Shown here: positions 18,303 to 28,566 of the stretch, piece after piece
Position numbering within the stretch: position 1 is the first letter of the stretch
Layout: every line of letters begins with the position of its first letter
Assembly: GCA_963717195.1 (NCBI GenBank)
Contig: CAVQVR010000010.1
Coordinates: 434,001 to 498,000, forward strand
Direction of reading: 5' to 3'
Length of the DNA stretch: 64,000 nt
From: JACDAE01 sp963717195
GTDB taxonomy: Bacteria > Chloroflexota > Ktedonobacteria > Ktedonobacterales > Ktedonobacteraceae
The notes under the pieces: model-generated
The model's database searches: none
Told to the model about the DNA's origin: nothing
What the model saw: only the letters and a program-made list of their open reading frames with translations
Translations under genes and position numbers: made by a program

Positions 18303-18788
18303 ATGGCAACGGAACCGAAACAATCAATTAGCGTCTATTTGAGTTCTGCCCAGAAGGATGAGGCGCTCAAACAAGAATTCGAGGACTACCTTGCAATTTT
18401 GCAACAGACCGGGTTCATCTCTGGTTGGGTAGAGCGTCAAGTTCAACTGGGAACAGATTGGTCACAGATTATCGACCCACGCCTATCAGCGGCTGATCTT
18501 GTCTTGCTATTGGTGAGTCCTGGCCTCCTTGCTTCTGGCTATTGTTCTGGAGCTGAAGTACACGAGGCGTTCGAGAGAAGCAAAGCAGGAGAAACGCGAG
18601 TTATTCCAATTATTTTGCGCTACGTCAATTTGAAAGGATCTCCTCTTGAAGCAATCGCGTGTATACCAAGGAAAGGCCCCATCTCGTCCTGGCCTGATCG
18701 AAGTGAGGCATGGTGGCATATAGACCAGGAAATTCGTTACGCAGTTGAAGATATGACTCACAACGTTAAATGGTCAGGGCGGCCATGA
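18303..18788 (+). CDS. stand-alone TIR-domain protein
   Basis: 161 aa, almost all one TIR domain of the bacterial TIR_2 type. Residues 8-14 (ISVYLSS) form the first strand, about 64-72 (ADLVLLLVSP) a central strand, then SGYCSGAEVHEAFE with Glu85 at the place of the catalytic glutamate of NAD-cleaving TIRs, and VIPIILRYVN. Such domains hydrolyse or cyclise NAD+ or act as adaptors. There is no sensor domain in the same chain, so a partner would be needed. No typical Thoeris or CBASS partner lies next to it. The nearest STAND proteins are the kinase-NACHT genes more than 6 kb away. Confidence 0.85.
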   Translation: MATEPKQSISVYLSSAQKDEALKQEFEDYLAILQQTGFISGWVERQVQLGTDWSQIIDPRLSAADLVLLLVSPGLLASGYCSGAEVHEAFERSKAGETRVIPIILRYVNLKGSPLEAIACIPRKGPISSWPDRSEAWWHIDQEIRYAVEDMTHNVKWSGRP

Positions 18789-18863
18789 ATTGACGGCTGC
18801 TAATAGGATTTTGCGCTTAAGGCTTTCCTATTACTGGCCAAAGATCCGAATGAACCTTGACAA

Positions 18864-18958
18864 AAGAGGTAGGGGCCAGATTTATCGCGCCCAGGTGCGT
18901 GAGGAATATTCCGCGTACTATACGCACCTGGGCACGATAAATCTGGCCCCTACCTCTT
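18864..18958. repeat. GTAGGGGC-family palindrome, copy 1
   Basis: Arms 18864-18900 and 18922-18958 match at 36 of 37 positions around a 21-nt loop. The outer part has GTAGGGGC, the middle AGATTTATCG, the inner GCCCAGGTG. The right arm supplies the TAG stop (18950-18952) of the xanthine-dehydrogenase-type gene. It lies between convergent genes and could act as a bidirectional terminator or RNA end-stabiliser. Confidence 0.9.
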
Positions 18959-21877
18959 CTGAGCATGAATAGCACGCAATACGCGCTCGGGCGTCAATGG
19001 CAACTGGCGAATGCGCACACCTATCGCATCCGCTACCGCATTCGCCAGAGCAGCACCCATGCCCTGGAGCGGAATTTCGGCAACAGCCTTCATACCAAAC
19101 AGGTTTGAGAGAGCCGCCGTCTCCACTAGATATGTCTGCATCACAGGCATGTCGCTGGCCGTATATAGACCGTATTCGCTTAGAGTGGTCGTCAACGGCC
19201 TTCCCTGCTGATCATACAGCAATTCTTCACTGAGAGCGCTTCCCAACCCCTGGGCGGCACTTCCCTCTACCTGCCCTTCAATGAGCTGAGGATTCATAAT
19301 CCTGCCAGCGTCAACGGCAGTGATCGCCTTGAGGATACGCACTTCCCCGGTCTCCATATCAACCTCGACCTCCACTCCCTGAGCCGCAAACGAGAGCGGG
19401 ACACGCTGCCCCTTCCAGGAAGCCGTTGTCATAATATATCGTCCCTCTTTGGAGAGAGAATGTTCGGCAACCTGGGCGGTCGTTATCTTCTGCCCCTCAG
19501 GAGCAGTGATAACGCCAGAGGCTATCTTTAAGCTTTCTGGCAACACATTCAACATGCGTCCAGCCACACCAAGTATCTGACGCCTCACCTGTTCGGCTGC
19601 TTTTTGTACCGATCCACCCTCTACATAAAGCGTTGAGGAGCCGTTCGCGCCCGACTCAAAAGGGAGCGTGGTGCTATCAGAGGTATGCATCAGAACATCT
19701 TCTATAGAGGCACCCAGCACTTCCGCAGCCATCTGTGCAAGCAGCGTCCGGGAGACGTTTCCGCCCTCGTTTGCAGCAGTAAAAACGTCAAACGAGCCAT
19801 CGATATTGAGCTTGATAATTGCCCCGGCAGTGCCCACTTCACCGTTGCTCTCGCCCAGTGGGTTGCCATGCAGAGAGAGTCCTACCCCTACGCCCCGTCG
19901 TGTACGACCATTACTTACTTTGCCGCGCATTTCGCGCCAACGCAGCCTCTCTTCGACTTTTTGCAAACATACTGGCAAACCAGAACTTTCAATAAGTACC
20001 GGAGCTTCACGTCCTATCGGTGCCGTCTTTTGCAAAGGATAGGCATCCCCTGCACGAAGCCAGTTTTTGCGTCGTAACTCCAACGCGTCCATACCTATCT
20101 GATGTGCAATCTCATCTATGTGACTTTCGAGTGCAAAGAACTCTGCTGGTGCCCCATACCCGCGTAGCGCTGCCGAAGGGGGCATGTTGGTGTAAAGGAC
20201 CTCGGCGGCAAAACGCATATTGGAGCAGGGGTAGAGCGCAAGCGCTCCAAAAGAGCCACGACCCTCTGCTATAAGCGGATGCGTCGCGTAGGCTCCCGTG
20301 CTTGTCAGAAGCACCATCTGATTGGCGACGATTGTCCCATCACGCTTCAATCCTGTCTTCAAACGCACAAGATGTTGTTGAGAGACATGGAGCATCTCTT
20401 CACTACGCGAATTTGCCAGCATGACCGGGCGGCCAGTGGCAAGCGTTAACAAAGCACAGAGACCTTCCAGCACAAGCTCTTGCTTCGTCCCAAAATCACC
20501 TCCAATATTAGGCCGGATGATGCGGATACGACGGGCTGGAATATTTAGAAGCAAGGACAGTGTACGTCGTATGTAATGAGGTACCTGTGAACTGGTACGC
20601 ACAACCAGGTACCCATCCTCGTCAAAATAAGTGATGGCGCAGTGATTTTCCAGAGGAGCTGGCTGCTGCAAAGGTACAATATATTCTCCCTCGATCACCA
20701 TATCGGCTGCCGTAAAAGCGGCATCCACATCACCCACTTCGGTACGCATGCGGGCAGCTATATTGCGTTTCGCGTCGAATATACCATCTGATTCCGCTTC
20801 GGGATGCAGGCAAGGAGCATTTGACTCGGATGCCTTACGCGGATCCAGAATGACTGGCTGCACATCATACTCCACACGTATCAAAGCAAGCGCCTGTTCA
20901 GCAACTTCTGCCGTTTCGGCGGCCACTACCGCAACACGATCACCGACGTAACGTACTGTACAATCCAGAATATATTGATCAAGAGGACCAGGCGCTCCAG
21001 AAGAATGCTCAGTACTGGAGTAAGGCACACGTTCCACATCTTTATAGGTCAATACCGCATACACACCAGGGAGGGCTTTTGCCTGTGAAATATCGATAGC
21101 GCGTATAACAGCGTGAGCATATGGACTGCTCAAAATACGTCCATAGAGCATTCCACGAGGGCTACTATCGGCGGCAAAAGTGGCTTTCCCACTCACAAGC
21201 TTAACAGCATCAATAGCTGGAATAGATTTACCTATCACCTGCAAGGTATTCTCCGGGTAAGTAGCGGAACGTGCCATAGCAGTTGCCGCCGCAGCGGAAA
21301 CAGCCGGTAATACGGCTGTCGCTCCTACTCCTCCCGTTCCAGAAACAGCATACTGCTTGCCAGTTTCATTCCCATTGGAAGGATTTATAAGCTCAGGCTC
21401 CAGAGATGTGACCGTTTCACCACGTAGAAGCGCGGCAGCTCGTATTATGGCCTGGACTGGCTTCTCATATCCTGTGCAGCGACAGAGATTGCCAGAAAGC
21501 GCATCACGCACCTCGCTCTCTGTAGGGCGAGAATTATTTTTGAGCAGCACAGAAGCGGAAAGCAGCATACCAGGCGTACAGAACCCGCACTGTACCGCCC
21601 CAACATCGATAAACGCCTGCTGCAAGAGATCAAGCTTGCTCTCCGACCCTAGACTTTCTACGGTTGTAAGCGTACATCCACCAGCCTGAGCAGCCAGCAT
21701 TACACAACTGGGACGCGCTACGCCATCAACCAGCACTGTACAGGCCCCACATTCGCCTGTTTCACAGCCACGCTTGACACTGCTATATCCCTCGTGACGT
21801 AGTAACGTCAACAATGACTCGCTGGGAGCAATGTCCAGGCTTTCAATCACTCCATTGATACTGAGCTCGAGTTCCAT
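18950..21877 (-). CDS. xanthine-dehydrogenase/aldehyde-oxidase-type fused FeS + molybdopterin subunit
   Basis: 975 aa fusing two subunits of the xanthine oxidase family. Residues 1-160 hold the two [2Fe-2S] clusters (CETGECGAC with a later Cys; CGFCTPG and CRCTGY). A linker to about 215 is followed by the Moco-binding large subunit from about residue 220 (KATFAADSSPRG; IGGDFGTKQE; GYGAPAEFFALESHIDEIA). The family's catalytic glutamate sits in AVAEIPLQGMG. It hydroxylates a heteroaromatic such as hypoxanthine or xanthine. It is 6 bp downstream of the FAD subunit and follows adenine deaminase, which supports a purine substrate. The stop codon lies inside a palindromic repeat. Confidence 0.92.
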   Translation of the reverse strand: MELELSINGVIESLDIAPSESLLTLLRHEGYSSVKRGCETGECGACTVLVDGVARPSCVMLAAQAGGCTLTTVESLGSESKLDLLQQAFIDVGAVQCGFCTPGMLLSASVLLKNNSRPTESEVRDALSGNLCRCTGYEKPVQAIIRAAALLRGETVTSLEPELINPSNGNETGKQYAVSGTGGVGATAVLPAVSAAAATAMARSATYPENTLQVIGKSIPAIDAVKLVSGKATFAADSSPRGMLYGRILSSPYAHAVIRAIDISQAKALPGVYAVLTYKDVERVPYSSTEHSSGAPGPLDQYILDCTVRYVGDRVAVVAAETAEVAEQALALIRVEYDVQPVILDPRKASESNAPCLHPEAESDGIFDAKRNIAARMRTEVGDVDAAFTAADMVIEGEYIVPLQQPAPLENHCAITYFDEDGYLVVRTSSQVPHYIRRTLSLLLNIPARRIRIIRPNIGGDFGTKQELVLEGLCALLTLATGRPVMLANSRSEEMLHVSQQHLVRLKTGLKRDGTIVANQMVLLTSTGAYATHPLIAEGRGSFGALALYPCSNMRFAAEVLYTNMPPSAALRGYGAPAEFFALESHIDEIAHQIGMDALELRRKNWLRAGDAYPLQKTAPIGREAPVLIESSGLPVCLQKVEERLRWREMRGKVSNGRTRRGVGVGLSLHGNPLGESNGEVGTAGAIIKLNIDGSFDVFTAANEGGNVSRTLLAQMAAEVLGASIEDVLMHTSDSTTLPFESGANGSSTLYVEGGSVQKAAEQVRRQILGVAGRMLNVLPESLKIASGVITAPEGQKITTAQVAEHSLSKEGRYIMTTASWKGQRVPLSFAAQGVEVEVDMETGEVRILKAITAVDAGRIMNPQLIEGQVEGSAAQGLGSALSEELLYDQQGRPLTTTLSEYGLYTASDMPVMQTYLVETAALSNLFGMKAVAEIPLQGMGAALANAVADAIGVRIRQLPLTPERVLRAIHAQKR

Positions 21878-21883
21878 ACCTGT

Positions 21884-22852
21884 CTACACACTCTTTCCAG
21901 AGGAAACCATTCCACGCCAGAGAGAAACGTTTGTTGCCTCTTCCAATACACGATACACCAGACCAGGACCGCTCACACGCCGATAACCACCACTCACACG
22001 AGGATCATCAGGAGGTCGGAAATCATTCATTCCCATATGTAATACGGCCTGGAGACGTTCACTATCTTGAAACTCTGCCGCAGGCCGCCCTTCAAGTTGA
22101 CGCTCCACGCCACGCAGACGCACCGGTTCCATATTCACACCGCCCATTGCCAGGCGCACACGCTTATAAACGCCATCCTCGATCTCCACCACTGCTGCCG
22201 CATTTAACAAAGCCGCATCGGTGGGAGTACGCCCGATGCGCGTAAACGATGTTCCACAACTTGCCGCCGGGCGCGGCACAAGCACTTCCAGAATCAGCTC
22301 ATTAGGACGCCGATCAACAGAACAGGTTCCACAAGGCAAACGACGTTCCTGCTTTCCTGTAAAAATAACGCCGGACAGCGCCAGACCAGGACGTTCCGCT
22401 GTACCACCGCTCAAATTTACCTGTGTTTTTGAACCTGAGCGTACTACAGCTTCGGCTTCCAGCGCCACCAGGGCTGTGAGCAGATCTGCCTGCGCAGGCG
22501 CTCCCGTCGCAATCGTACCTCCCAGCGTGGCACAATTGCGCATCAGACGCGAAGATGAGGATACAATGGCGGCACGAGCAAGCAGCCCGGTCGCGAATTC
22601 CTTTAGTAGGGGCTCGTCGGCCATATGCTGCAAAGTTGTCATCGCGCCAATATGCAGATAGCGCGTGTCTTCGGAAAAATATGCCAGTTCAAGATCACGG
22701 AGATCGACCACAGCCTGAATACTATCATCCTGCAAACCAAGAAGATAGGTTCCACCTGCAAGGGGAACTGTTTTGGTATCGAGTCGTGCTAGAAGGAGAA
22801 GTGCATCTTCAATGCTCTCCGCCCAATGATATTCAACGAGCTTCAGCAGCAT
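21884..22852 (-). CDS. xanthine-dehydrogenase-type FAD-binding subunit
   Basis: 322 aa medium subunit of the xanthine oxidase/CO dehydrogenase family, carrying FAD and passing electrons from the FeS clusters to the acceptor. The FAD-binding loop appears as VPLAGGTYLLG near residue 35, and the second signature as NCATLGGTIATGAPAQAD near 105-122. The C-terminal CO_deh_flav_C domain begins near residue 195 (SFTRIGRTPTDAALLNAAA). GAGGG lies 9 bp upstream of the ATG. Same operon as adenine deaminase (156 bp upstream) and the fused large subunit (6 bp downstream). Confidence 0.9.
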   Translation of the reverse strand: MLLKLVEYHWAESIEDALLLLARLDTKTVPLAGGTYLLGLQDDSIQAVVDLRDLELAYFSEDTRYLHIGAMTTLQHMADEPLLKEFATGLLARAAIVSSSSRLMRNCATLGGTIATGAPAQADLLTALVALEAEAVVRSGSKTQVNLSGGTAERPGLALSGVIFTGKQERRLPCGTCSVDRRPNELILEVLVPRPAASCGTSFTRIGRTPTDAALLNAAAVVEIEDGVYKRVRLAMGGVNMEPVRLRGVERQLEGRPAAEFQDSERLQAVLHMGMNDFRPPDDPRVSGGYRRVSGPGLVYRVLEEATNVSLWRGMVSSGKSV

Positions 22853-22927
22853 ATTACCATACCCTCACTTGCAGTATTGCCAAATTGGATCAAAAGAAGC
22901 TCCCTGGCAAGCGGACGCACGCAAGGT

Positions 22928-22940
22928 GCCGCCCCTACGC
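22928..22940. repeat. GTAGGGGC-family half copy
   Basis: GCCGCCCCTACGC in the ade/FAD-subunit gap, matching the outer arm of the palindrome family. No facing arm is nearby. Confidence 0.4.
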
Positions 22941-23008
22941 CTCTCCCGACAGTTTCCCTGTGAAGGATGAAGAGAAAAATTAACTGAATGCACAAATGCA
23001 CAATGGGA

Positions 23009-24743
23009 TCACCCTTCATAAATAAGTGGCAAAAGAGAGAACGTTTCAACATCGATCAACCCCTGATCCGTCAATTTGAGAGATGGAATCACGGAGAGCG
23101 AGAGGAAACTTAGTGTCATACAAGGATGCTCTAAAATACAACCAAGTTCAGCCGCTGCCGCATCAAGAGCGTGCAATTGCCGCACCAGTTCAGCAGCAGG
23201 CAAATTTGAAACCAGACCACCAAGCGGCAAAGGCACACTTGCCAACACAACTCCATCCACAACACAGGCAAAACCCCCGCCTATCTCTTTCAATGTTTGC
23301 GCCGCTGACAAAATATCGCCATCGTTGGCACCTGCAATCACTATATTATGCGCATCGTGTGCAACGCTGGAAGCCAGAGCTCCTTTTTTGAGGCCAAACC
23401 CTTTGACTAACCCCAATCCAACTCTCCCACTTGCATGATGGCGCTCAATCACAACCAGCTTGAGCAGATCGCGTTCAGGCGCAGCCACAATCTCACCATT
23501 GCGCACAGGAGCTTCTTCGCGCAGATGGTGCGTCGTAATCTGTCCAGGCTCGATCCCAATGACTTCAACCAGACACGGTCTACCTGGAATGCGCAGATCG
23601 GCCTCTGATATATTCCCTATATGTATTGTATCAGTGATTCCACTAAAGACCTCTGGCGGCGTTTCGACTAACAACTTCCCTTCGCGTGCCACCAGTTCCC
23701 CATCCCTATAGACCGACTCTACTTTGAACGCGTCCAGGTCATCCAATACCACTATATCCGCTTTATAGCCCGGCACAAGAGCGCCACGATCATACAGGCG
23801 AAAATAGTGTGCTGTATTCAAAGTGGCGAGGCGTATAGCCTCAACGGGATCTAGCCCCAATTCAATAGCGCGGCGCACCATCGAATCGATATGACCACGC
23901 GTCGTCAAATCCTGCGGATCGCGATCATCGGTCACGAAGAATACGCGTGGTGGATGCAATTCTTTCACAATTGGCAACAAAGCATCGAGGTTACGGGCCG
24001 CTGATCCCTCACGGATCATTAACCACATTCCCAGGCGAATACGCTCGCGAGCCTCCTCCGGCGTTGTGCACTCGTGATCAGACATAACGCCAGCAGTAGC
24101 ATATGCGGAAAGATTGCGAGCACGCAGGCCGGGTGCATGCCCATCAACGACTAATCCCTGCCTACGCGTCGCCATAATCTTCGCCAGTACCTGCTCATCG
24201 CCCTGCAAAACTCCTGGCATATTCATCATCTCTGCCAGCCCCAGCACACGCTCATCCTGCAACAGGGGCAAGAGATCTTCTGCCATCAATACACGATAGG
24301 GGCTTTCATAAGATGAAGCCGGGACACAGGATGAGAGCATTACATAGGTAGAAAGTGGGAGCCCACGTCCAGCTTCCAGTACATAGCGAATCCCTTCCAT
24401 GCCCATCACATTCGCAAACTCATGAGGGTCAAGCATCACTGCCGTTACACCACGCGGCACCACAAGGCGTGCAAATTCTGAGAGTACCAACATAGTACTC
24501 TCGATATGCATATGCCCATCGATCAACCCTGGAGCCAGCCAGCGACCTTGCAGATCACGTTCTTCCCGCCCCTGATATCCTTCGCCAGGTTCACTCACTC
24601 CAACGATACGGTCGTCGGCAACCACCACATCAGCCGGGTAGCATTCACCACTACATACATTTACAGAGTCTGGCATTACGTAGTACAAGATCTGCCGGGA
24701 GATCCCCACGCGCAATCTGGATATGACGCCGCAAATCATCCAT
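23009..24743 (-). CDS. ade: adenine deaminase (N-terminal frameshift)
   Basis: Deaminates adenine to hypoxanthine. About 575 aa of the amidohydrolase superfamily. The metal site DGHMHIEST, the loop LDPHEFANVMG, VVDGHAPGL, SDHECT and FFVTDDRDP are all intact, as are the C-terminal adenine-deaminase signatures (SSVAHDAHNIVIAGAND; GGGFACVVDG). The natural start appears to be ATG 24743 (MDDLRRHIQIARGDLPADLV, AAGAGGG 6 bp upstream). That frame stops after 30 codons because of one extra base near 24666, and the rest continues in another frame as VNVCSGECYPAD. A start at 24739 in the long frame would give an unrelated N-terminus. First gene of the purine operon with the dehydrogenase subunits. Confidence 0.88.
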
Positions 24744-25068
24744 CAGTGCCCTCTTATCCTACAAACACAGGACCATGTTTCCAATACAATCTGGTAGCCA
24801 ATTTTAGCACATGAACGTAACATTTCTATAATTCTACCAGAATCATCACCCTTATGGGTAGTATGCTGGTGGGCCTTTTAGCTGAGCGACTCAAGCTTGT
24901 GGAGGACGAGATATAGTAGAGATTATTTCAGAACAGCACGATTCTGGATGTTTGCATTGTCGCTAAAACATTGTGTATTCAGGTAAAAATATGAGGGAGT
25001 AAGCGTCTTAATTAGGAGAGAAGAAAGATTCAATCCCATCCACCATTAAGAAACAGGTCTTTGGAGGA
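24744..25068. other. intergenic region upstream of the first kinase-NACHT gene
   Basis: About 325 bp. The part from about 24915 to 25020 resembles the segment 28632-28750 upstream of the second copy (both contain a TTATTTCAG, then GCTAAAACA and GTATTCAGGTAAAAA). It was therefore duplicated with the gene and probably carries the promoter. Confidence 0.5.
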
Positions 25069-28000
25069 ATGAACATCGCTTGCAAGGACATTTGTCAAGA
25101 ATATCGAGGTTTGGGGGAAACAGATTTGATAGATAACCATAATTACAAGAATGCGGCTCAGGTTTCCGACTCGTATCTTGGCAACTATCGTCTGATCCGC
25201 ATGCTGGGCCATGGAGGCTTCGCGGCTGTCTTTCTGGGAGAACATCGCTATCTCAAACGCCTGGCGGCCATCAAAGTCCTTCGCACGGTGCTGGCTGAGC
25301 AAGAAATGCAGCACTTTCTTGAGGAAGCCAGACTCCTGGCCACCCTTTCCCATCCTCACATCGTGCGTGTTCTTGAGTTCACCGTCGCTCCGAGGCAGAT
25401 AATGCTCCACAACAGTGAGATGGTCGAAAATATCCCCTTTCTGGTCATGGACTACATGCCTGGGGGCAATTTACGAGCCATCCATCTCCCTGGCACTCCT
25501 GTGCCGCTCGAAACGGTGATCAGCTATGTCCAGCAGGTGGCTGAGGCTCTCTACTATGCCCATACCCAACGCATCATCCATCGCGACATTAAGCCAGAAA
25601 ATCTCTTGCTCAACGAACGAAAAGAGATCATGCTCAGCGACTTCGGACTGGCCATCTTTGCTCCCTGGTCCAAATTCTTAAGTCGACAGGATACGGCTGG
25701 CACACTTCCCTATACCGCACCAGAGCAACTGCAAGGAAAACCCGACTTCGCCAGCGATCAATACTCGCTGGGCATCATGGCCTATGAATGGCTCTGCGGC
25801 TCTCCCCCCTTTCAGGGAGGCGATGCCGAAATTATCATGCAGCATATCTCGTCTCCTCCACCACGGCTGCGCAGCAAGAACTCTTCTCTCTCTCCTGCCA
25901 TCGAAGAGGTGATACTCAAAACGCTGGCAAAGGATCCGGCGCAACGCTTTGCGAGCGTTGTGGCCTTTGCTCGCACCCTCGAACAGGCCAGCCACGAACA
26001 AAGTCTCTATGCGATCAACCCATCTCTAGCCACCGCAAATTCTCCCCAACCCGCAAATATGTTCCCTTTCTTTTATTATCTCTCTCAGAACCCTGTTTCG
26101 GCACACGTTGATGGGGAGGCCCATATACGTCAACAAATTCAGCAACAGGCAAAGCCACAAGCTGCAACCTCTTCTATACAGAGAAATCGCCAGCGCATGC
26201 TTCAAAAGGTTCGCTCTTACTGGATCGAGGGTATGCTTGAGCTATCTTTGTATGACAGCCCATTGATCACTCCCACATTACTTGAAAAACAAGATGCTGT
26301 TGCTACTCCCTGGCCTTCACCTCAGTATCAAATAGAAAAAAAGACTGCTAAGCCAGCTCAAGCGCTCTCAATCACTGAGGCTTATGACGAGGCTGGAGGC
26401 GATTTACTTATTCTTGGAGAAGCCGGTTCTGGAAAAACAACCCACTTGCTACAACTGGCACGTCATCTGATTGCACGGGCTGAACACAATGACTCTTTTT
26501 CTCTTCCCGTCATATTTCTGCTTTCATCGTGGGCAGCAAAGCAACTCCCGATCGATCAATGGCTCATCGAAGAACTGAATGATAAATATCAGGTGCCACG
26601 CCTCCTCGCAGGGCAATGGCTGCATTCCGAGATGCTCCTACCCTTGTTAGATGGCCTGGACGAAGTGCCATCAAAGGCTCGCTCTTCCTGTATTGTCGCG
26701 ATCAATACCTATAAACAACAGCATGGTCTCAATCCCCTGGTTGTTTGTAGCCGTTTAACGGACTACCTGCTCTCCCCTCCACGCGTGCACTTACAACGTG
26801 CGATTGTCGTCCAACCACTGACGCTCCAACAGGTCGATATCTACTTTAAAAACGCCGGAGCAAATTTCGCCGCCATCTATCAAATACTGCGTGGCGATCT
26901 GGGTTTGTATGGATTGATCACGACGCCACTTATGCTCAATATCATCACCTTAGCCTACCAGAACAAATCCTCGGCTGATCTGTTGATGATGCAGTCTTCT
27001 ACCCAACGCTACCAGAGCATCCTGGCAACCTACGTCGAGCAAATGCTCCGTCACTATCCAACGAAAAGTGCTGACACACCTCAACAATTGACCAACCGAC
27101 TCACCTATCTGGCAAAAAACATGCAACAACAAGGCAACACCATCTTTTATATTGAACATCTCCAGCCTACCTGGATCCCCAACAGTTCCTGGCGAGAGGT
27201 CTATCGATGGCTTGCAGTCTTATTACCAGGAGTATTGATTGGCGGACTTACAGGTTTTCTCGCCACCGTTTTACACAACCGAGGCGTTCTTGGCTCTCTT
27301 CAGCTAGATATGGTCTATGGGATGGTGATGGGCTTCCTCTTTAGTAGCAGACCGCCTGCTGCCTTACCAGCGGACCAACCTCCCTCATCACTCAATCATC
27401 CCATTCCCTCTCCAGTCAAAAGCGTCTCGTTGCAAACAGCGCTCTTTGTGAGTCTGACCACATTGGTATTTATGGGAAGCGCGAAAGGATGGACTGCCGG
27501 GCTGATCAATGGTCTCTTGCTCGGCATACTGAGTCTTCCAATTCAAAAACTTTATCAACGATCCAGCCTTTCTCCACGTCCCTCGCCAGATCCTGAACAC
27601 ACCCGTTCCCACCCTTGGAGGAAACTGTTTCCATTGAACCATGTCAAAAATAGTCTTCCTATTGGCATCGCGTGCGGCCTTACCAGTATCGTCACGTTTC
27701 TTGTCAATCATGACGCACCAGAGAAGACGTTCGCGTTTTTCCTCTCACTCGGCCTGAGCGAGAGTTTGCACAATATCTTGCTAGGCATAATACTGAGCAT
27801 GCTCTTGACACAGAATACGGGCATGATTTCTTGCGCCGATATTTTTTCCTGGTCCTGGAAACGCTTCTTGAGCGCATTTCAATTCATGGACATCCTTTTT
27901 AATCTCCTTGTTGGGCTGGTGATTGGCCTCATCTTTGGAATCGCACAGTTGTTTCAGGACAATCTTAGCGACATCATACATTCCGCAGTGAGTACCGCAG

Positions 28001-28566
28001 TGCTCTTTACGATCTGCATTCGCCTGACGGTTGCTATTTCTCAGGGCATATCCAGCAATACGCTCAATGACCATCATCGCCGTGTTCCCAATGAGGGTAT
28101 GAAACGCTCGTTTTTTCATGGAAATGTGAGCTTCGCTCTTGGTCTCGTCATTTTTGCCTGCTTCACTCTCATGAACGCTGTCCTCTCTTTGCTCCTCACC
28201 TCTGGGCCTGCTGCTCTGGTAAATCAGAGGAACTTGCAGGGCGGTTTGCCTGCCTGGTTGATACATGCGCTTCTGCTCGGGCCTGCTGGCGCTCTTCTTA
28301 TCGCTCTGTTACTTGGCTGGCTGGCGAGCTGGCAACACACAGTCCTACGCCTCATTCTGCGCATCAATAACGTTCTTCCTTTGAGGCTCTCTCGCCTCCT
28401 GGATGACGCCACCGATAGTGTATTACTACGCAGAATTGGAGGGGGCTATATCTTTATTCATCGCACCCTGCTTGAATATTTCGCATCACTTCGTTCTGCA
28501 CAAGAACCTTCTCAGGAGAAAGAGCAGGTATCTTCCCTGCCAGAACCCCTTGTTAGACTTCTCTAA
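25069..28566 (+). CDS. Ser/Thr kinase - NACHT NTPase - multipass membrane fusion, copy 1
   Basis: 1165 aa. Kinase domain at about residues 40-310, with GHGGFAAVFLG, Lys69, HRDIKPEN at 171-178, DFG at 191-193 and TAPEQ, all catalytic. A linker contains the NACHT-leading motif QRNRQRMLQKVRSYW (371-385). The NACHT domain begins near 445: P-loop GEAGSGKTT 450-458, Walker B LLPLLDGLDEV 523-533, sensor CSRLTDY. From about 705 to 1110 there are many membrane helices, then a conserved end (SVLLRRIGGGYIFIHRTLLE). This is a STAND-type switch with a kinase output. The ATG at 25069 follows GGAGGA. First of three tandem copies; the ligand is unknown. Confidence 0.92.
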   Translation: MNIACKDICQEYRGLGETDLIDNHNYKNAAQVSDSYLGNYRLIRMLGHGGFAAVFLGEHRYLKRLAAIKVLRTVLAEQEMQHFLEEARLLATLSHPHIVRVLEFTVAPRQIMLHNSEMVENIPFLVMDYMPGGNLRAIHLPGTPVPLETVISYVQQVAEALYYAHTQRIIHRDIKPENLLLNERKEIMLSDFGLAIFAPWSKFLSRQDTAGTLPYTAPEQLQGKPDFASDQYSLGIMAYEWLCGSPPFQGGDAEIIMQHISSPPPRLRSKNSSLSPAIEEVILKTLAKDPAQRFASVVAFARTLEQASHEQSLYAINPSLATANSPQPANMFPFFYYLSQNPVSAHVDGEAHIRQQIQQQAKPQAATSSIQRNRQRMLQKVRSYWIEGMLELSLYDSPLITPTLLEKQDAVATPWPSPQYQIEKKTAKPAQALSITEAYDEAGGDLLILGEAGSGKTTHLLQLARHLIARAEHNDSFSLPVIFLLSSWAAKQLPIDQWLIEELNDKYQVPRLLAGQWLHSEMLLPLLDGLDEVPSKARSSCIVAINTYKQQHGLNPLVVCSRLTDYLLSPPRVHLQRAIVVQPLTLQQVDIYFKNAGANFAAIYQILRGDLGLYGLITTPLMLNIITLAYQNKSSADLLMMQSSTQRYQSILATYVEQMLRHYPTKSADTPQQLTNRLTYLAKNMQQQGNTIFYIEHLQPTWIPNSSWREVYRWLAVLLPGVLIGGLTGFLATVLHNRGVLGSLQLDMVYGMVMGFLFSSRPPAALPADQPPSSLNHPIPSPVKSVSLQTALFVSLTTLVFMGSAKGWTAGLINGLLLGILSLPIQKLYQRSSLSPRPSPDPEHTRSHPWRKLFPLNHVKNSLPIGIACGLTSIVTFLVNHDAPEKTFAFFLSLGLSESLHNILLGIILSMLLTQNTGMISCADIFSWSWKRFLSAFQFMDILFNLLVGLVIGLIFGIAQLFQDNLSDIIHSAVSTAVLFTICIRLTVAISQGISSNTLNDHHRRVPNEGMKRSFFHGNVSFALGLVIFACFTLMNAVLSLLLTSGPAALVNQRNLQGGLPAWLIHALLLGPAGALLIALLLGWLASWQHTVLRLILRINNVLPLRLSRLLDDATDSVLLRRIGGGYIFIHRTLLEYFASLRSAQEPSQEKEQVSSLPEPLVRLL

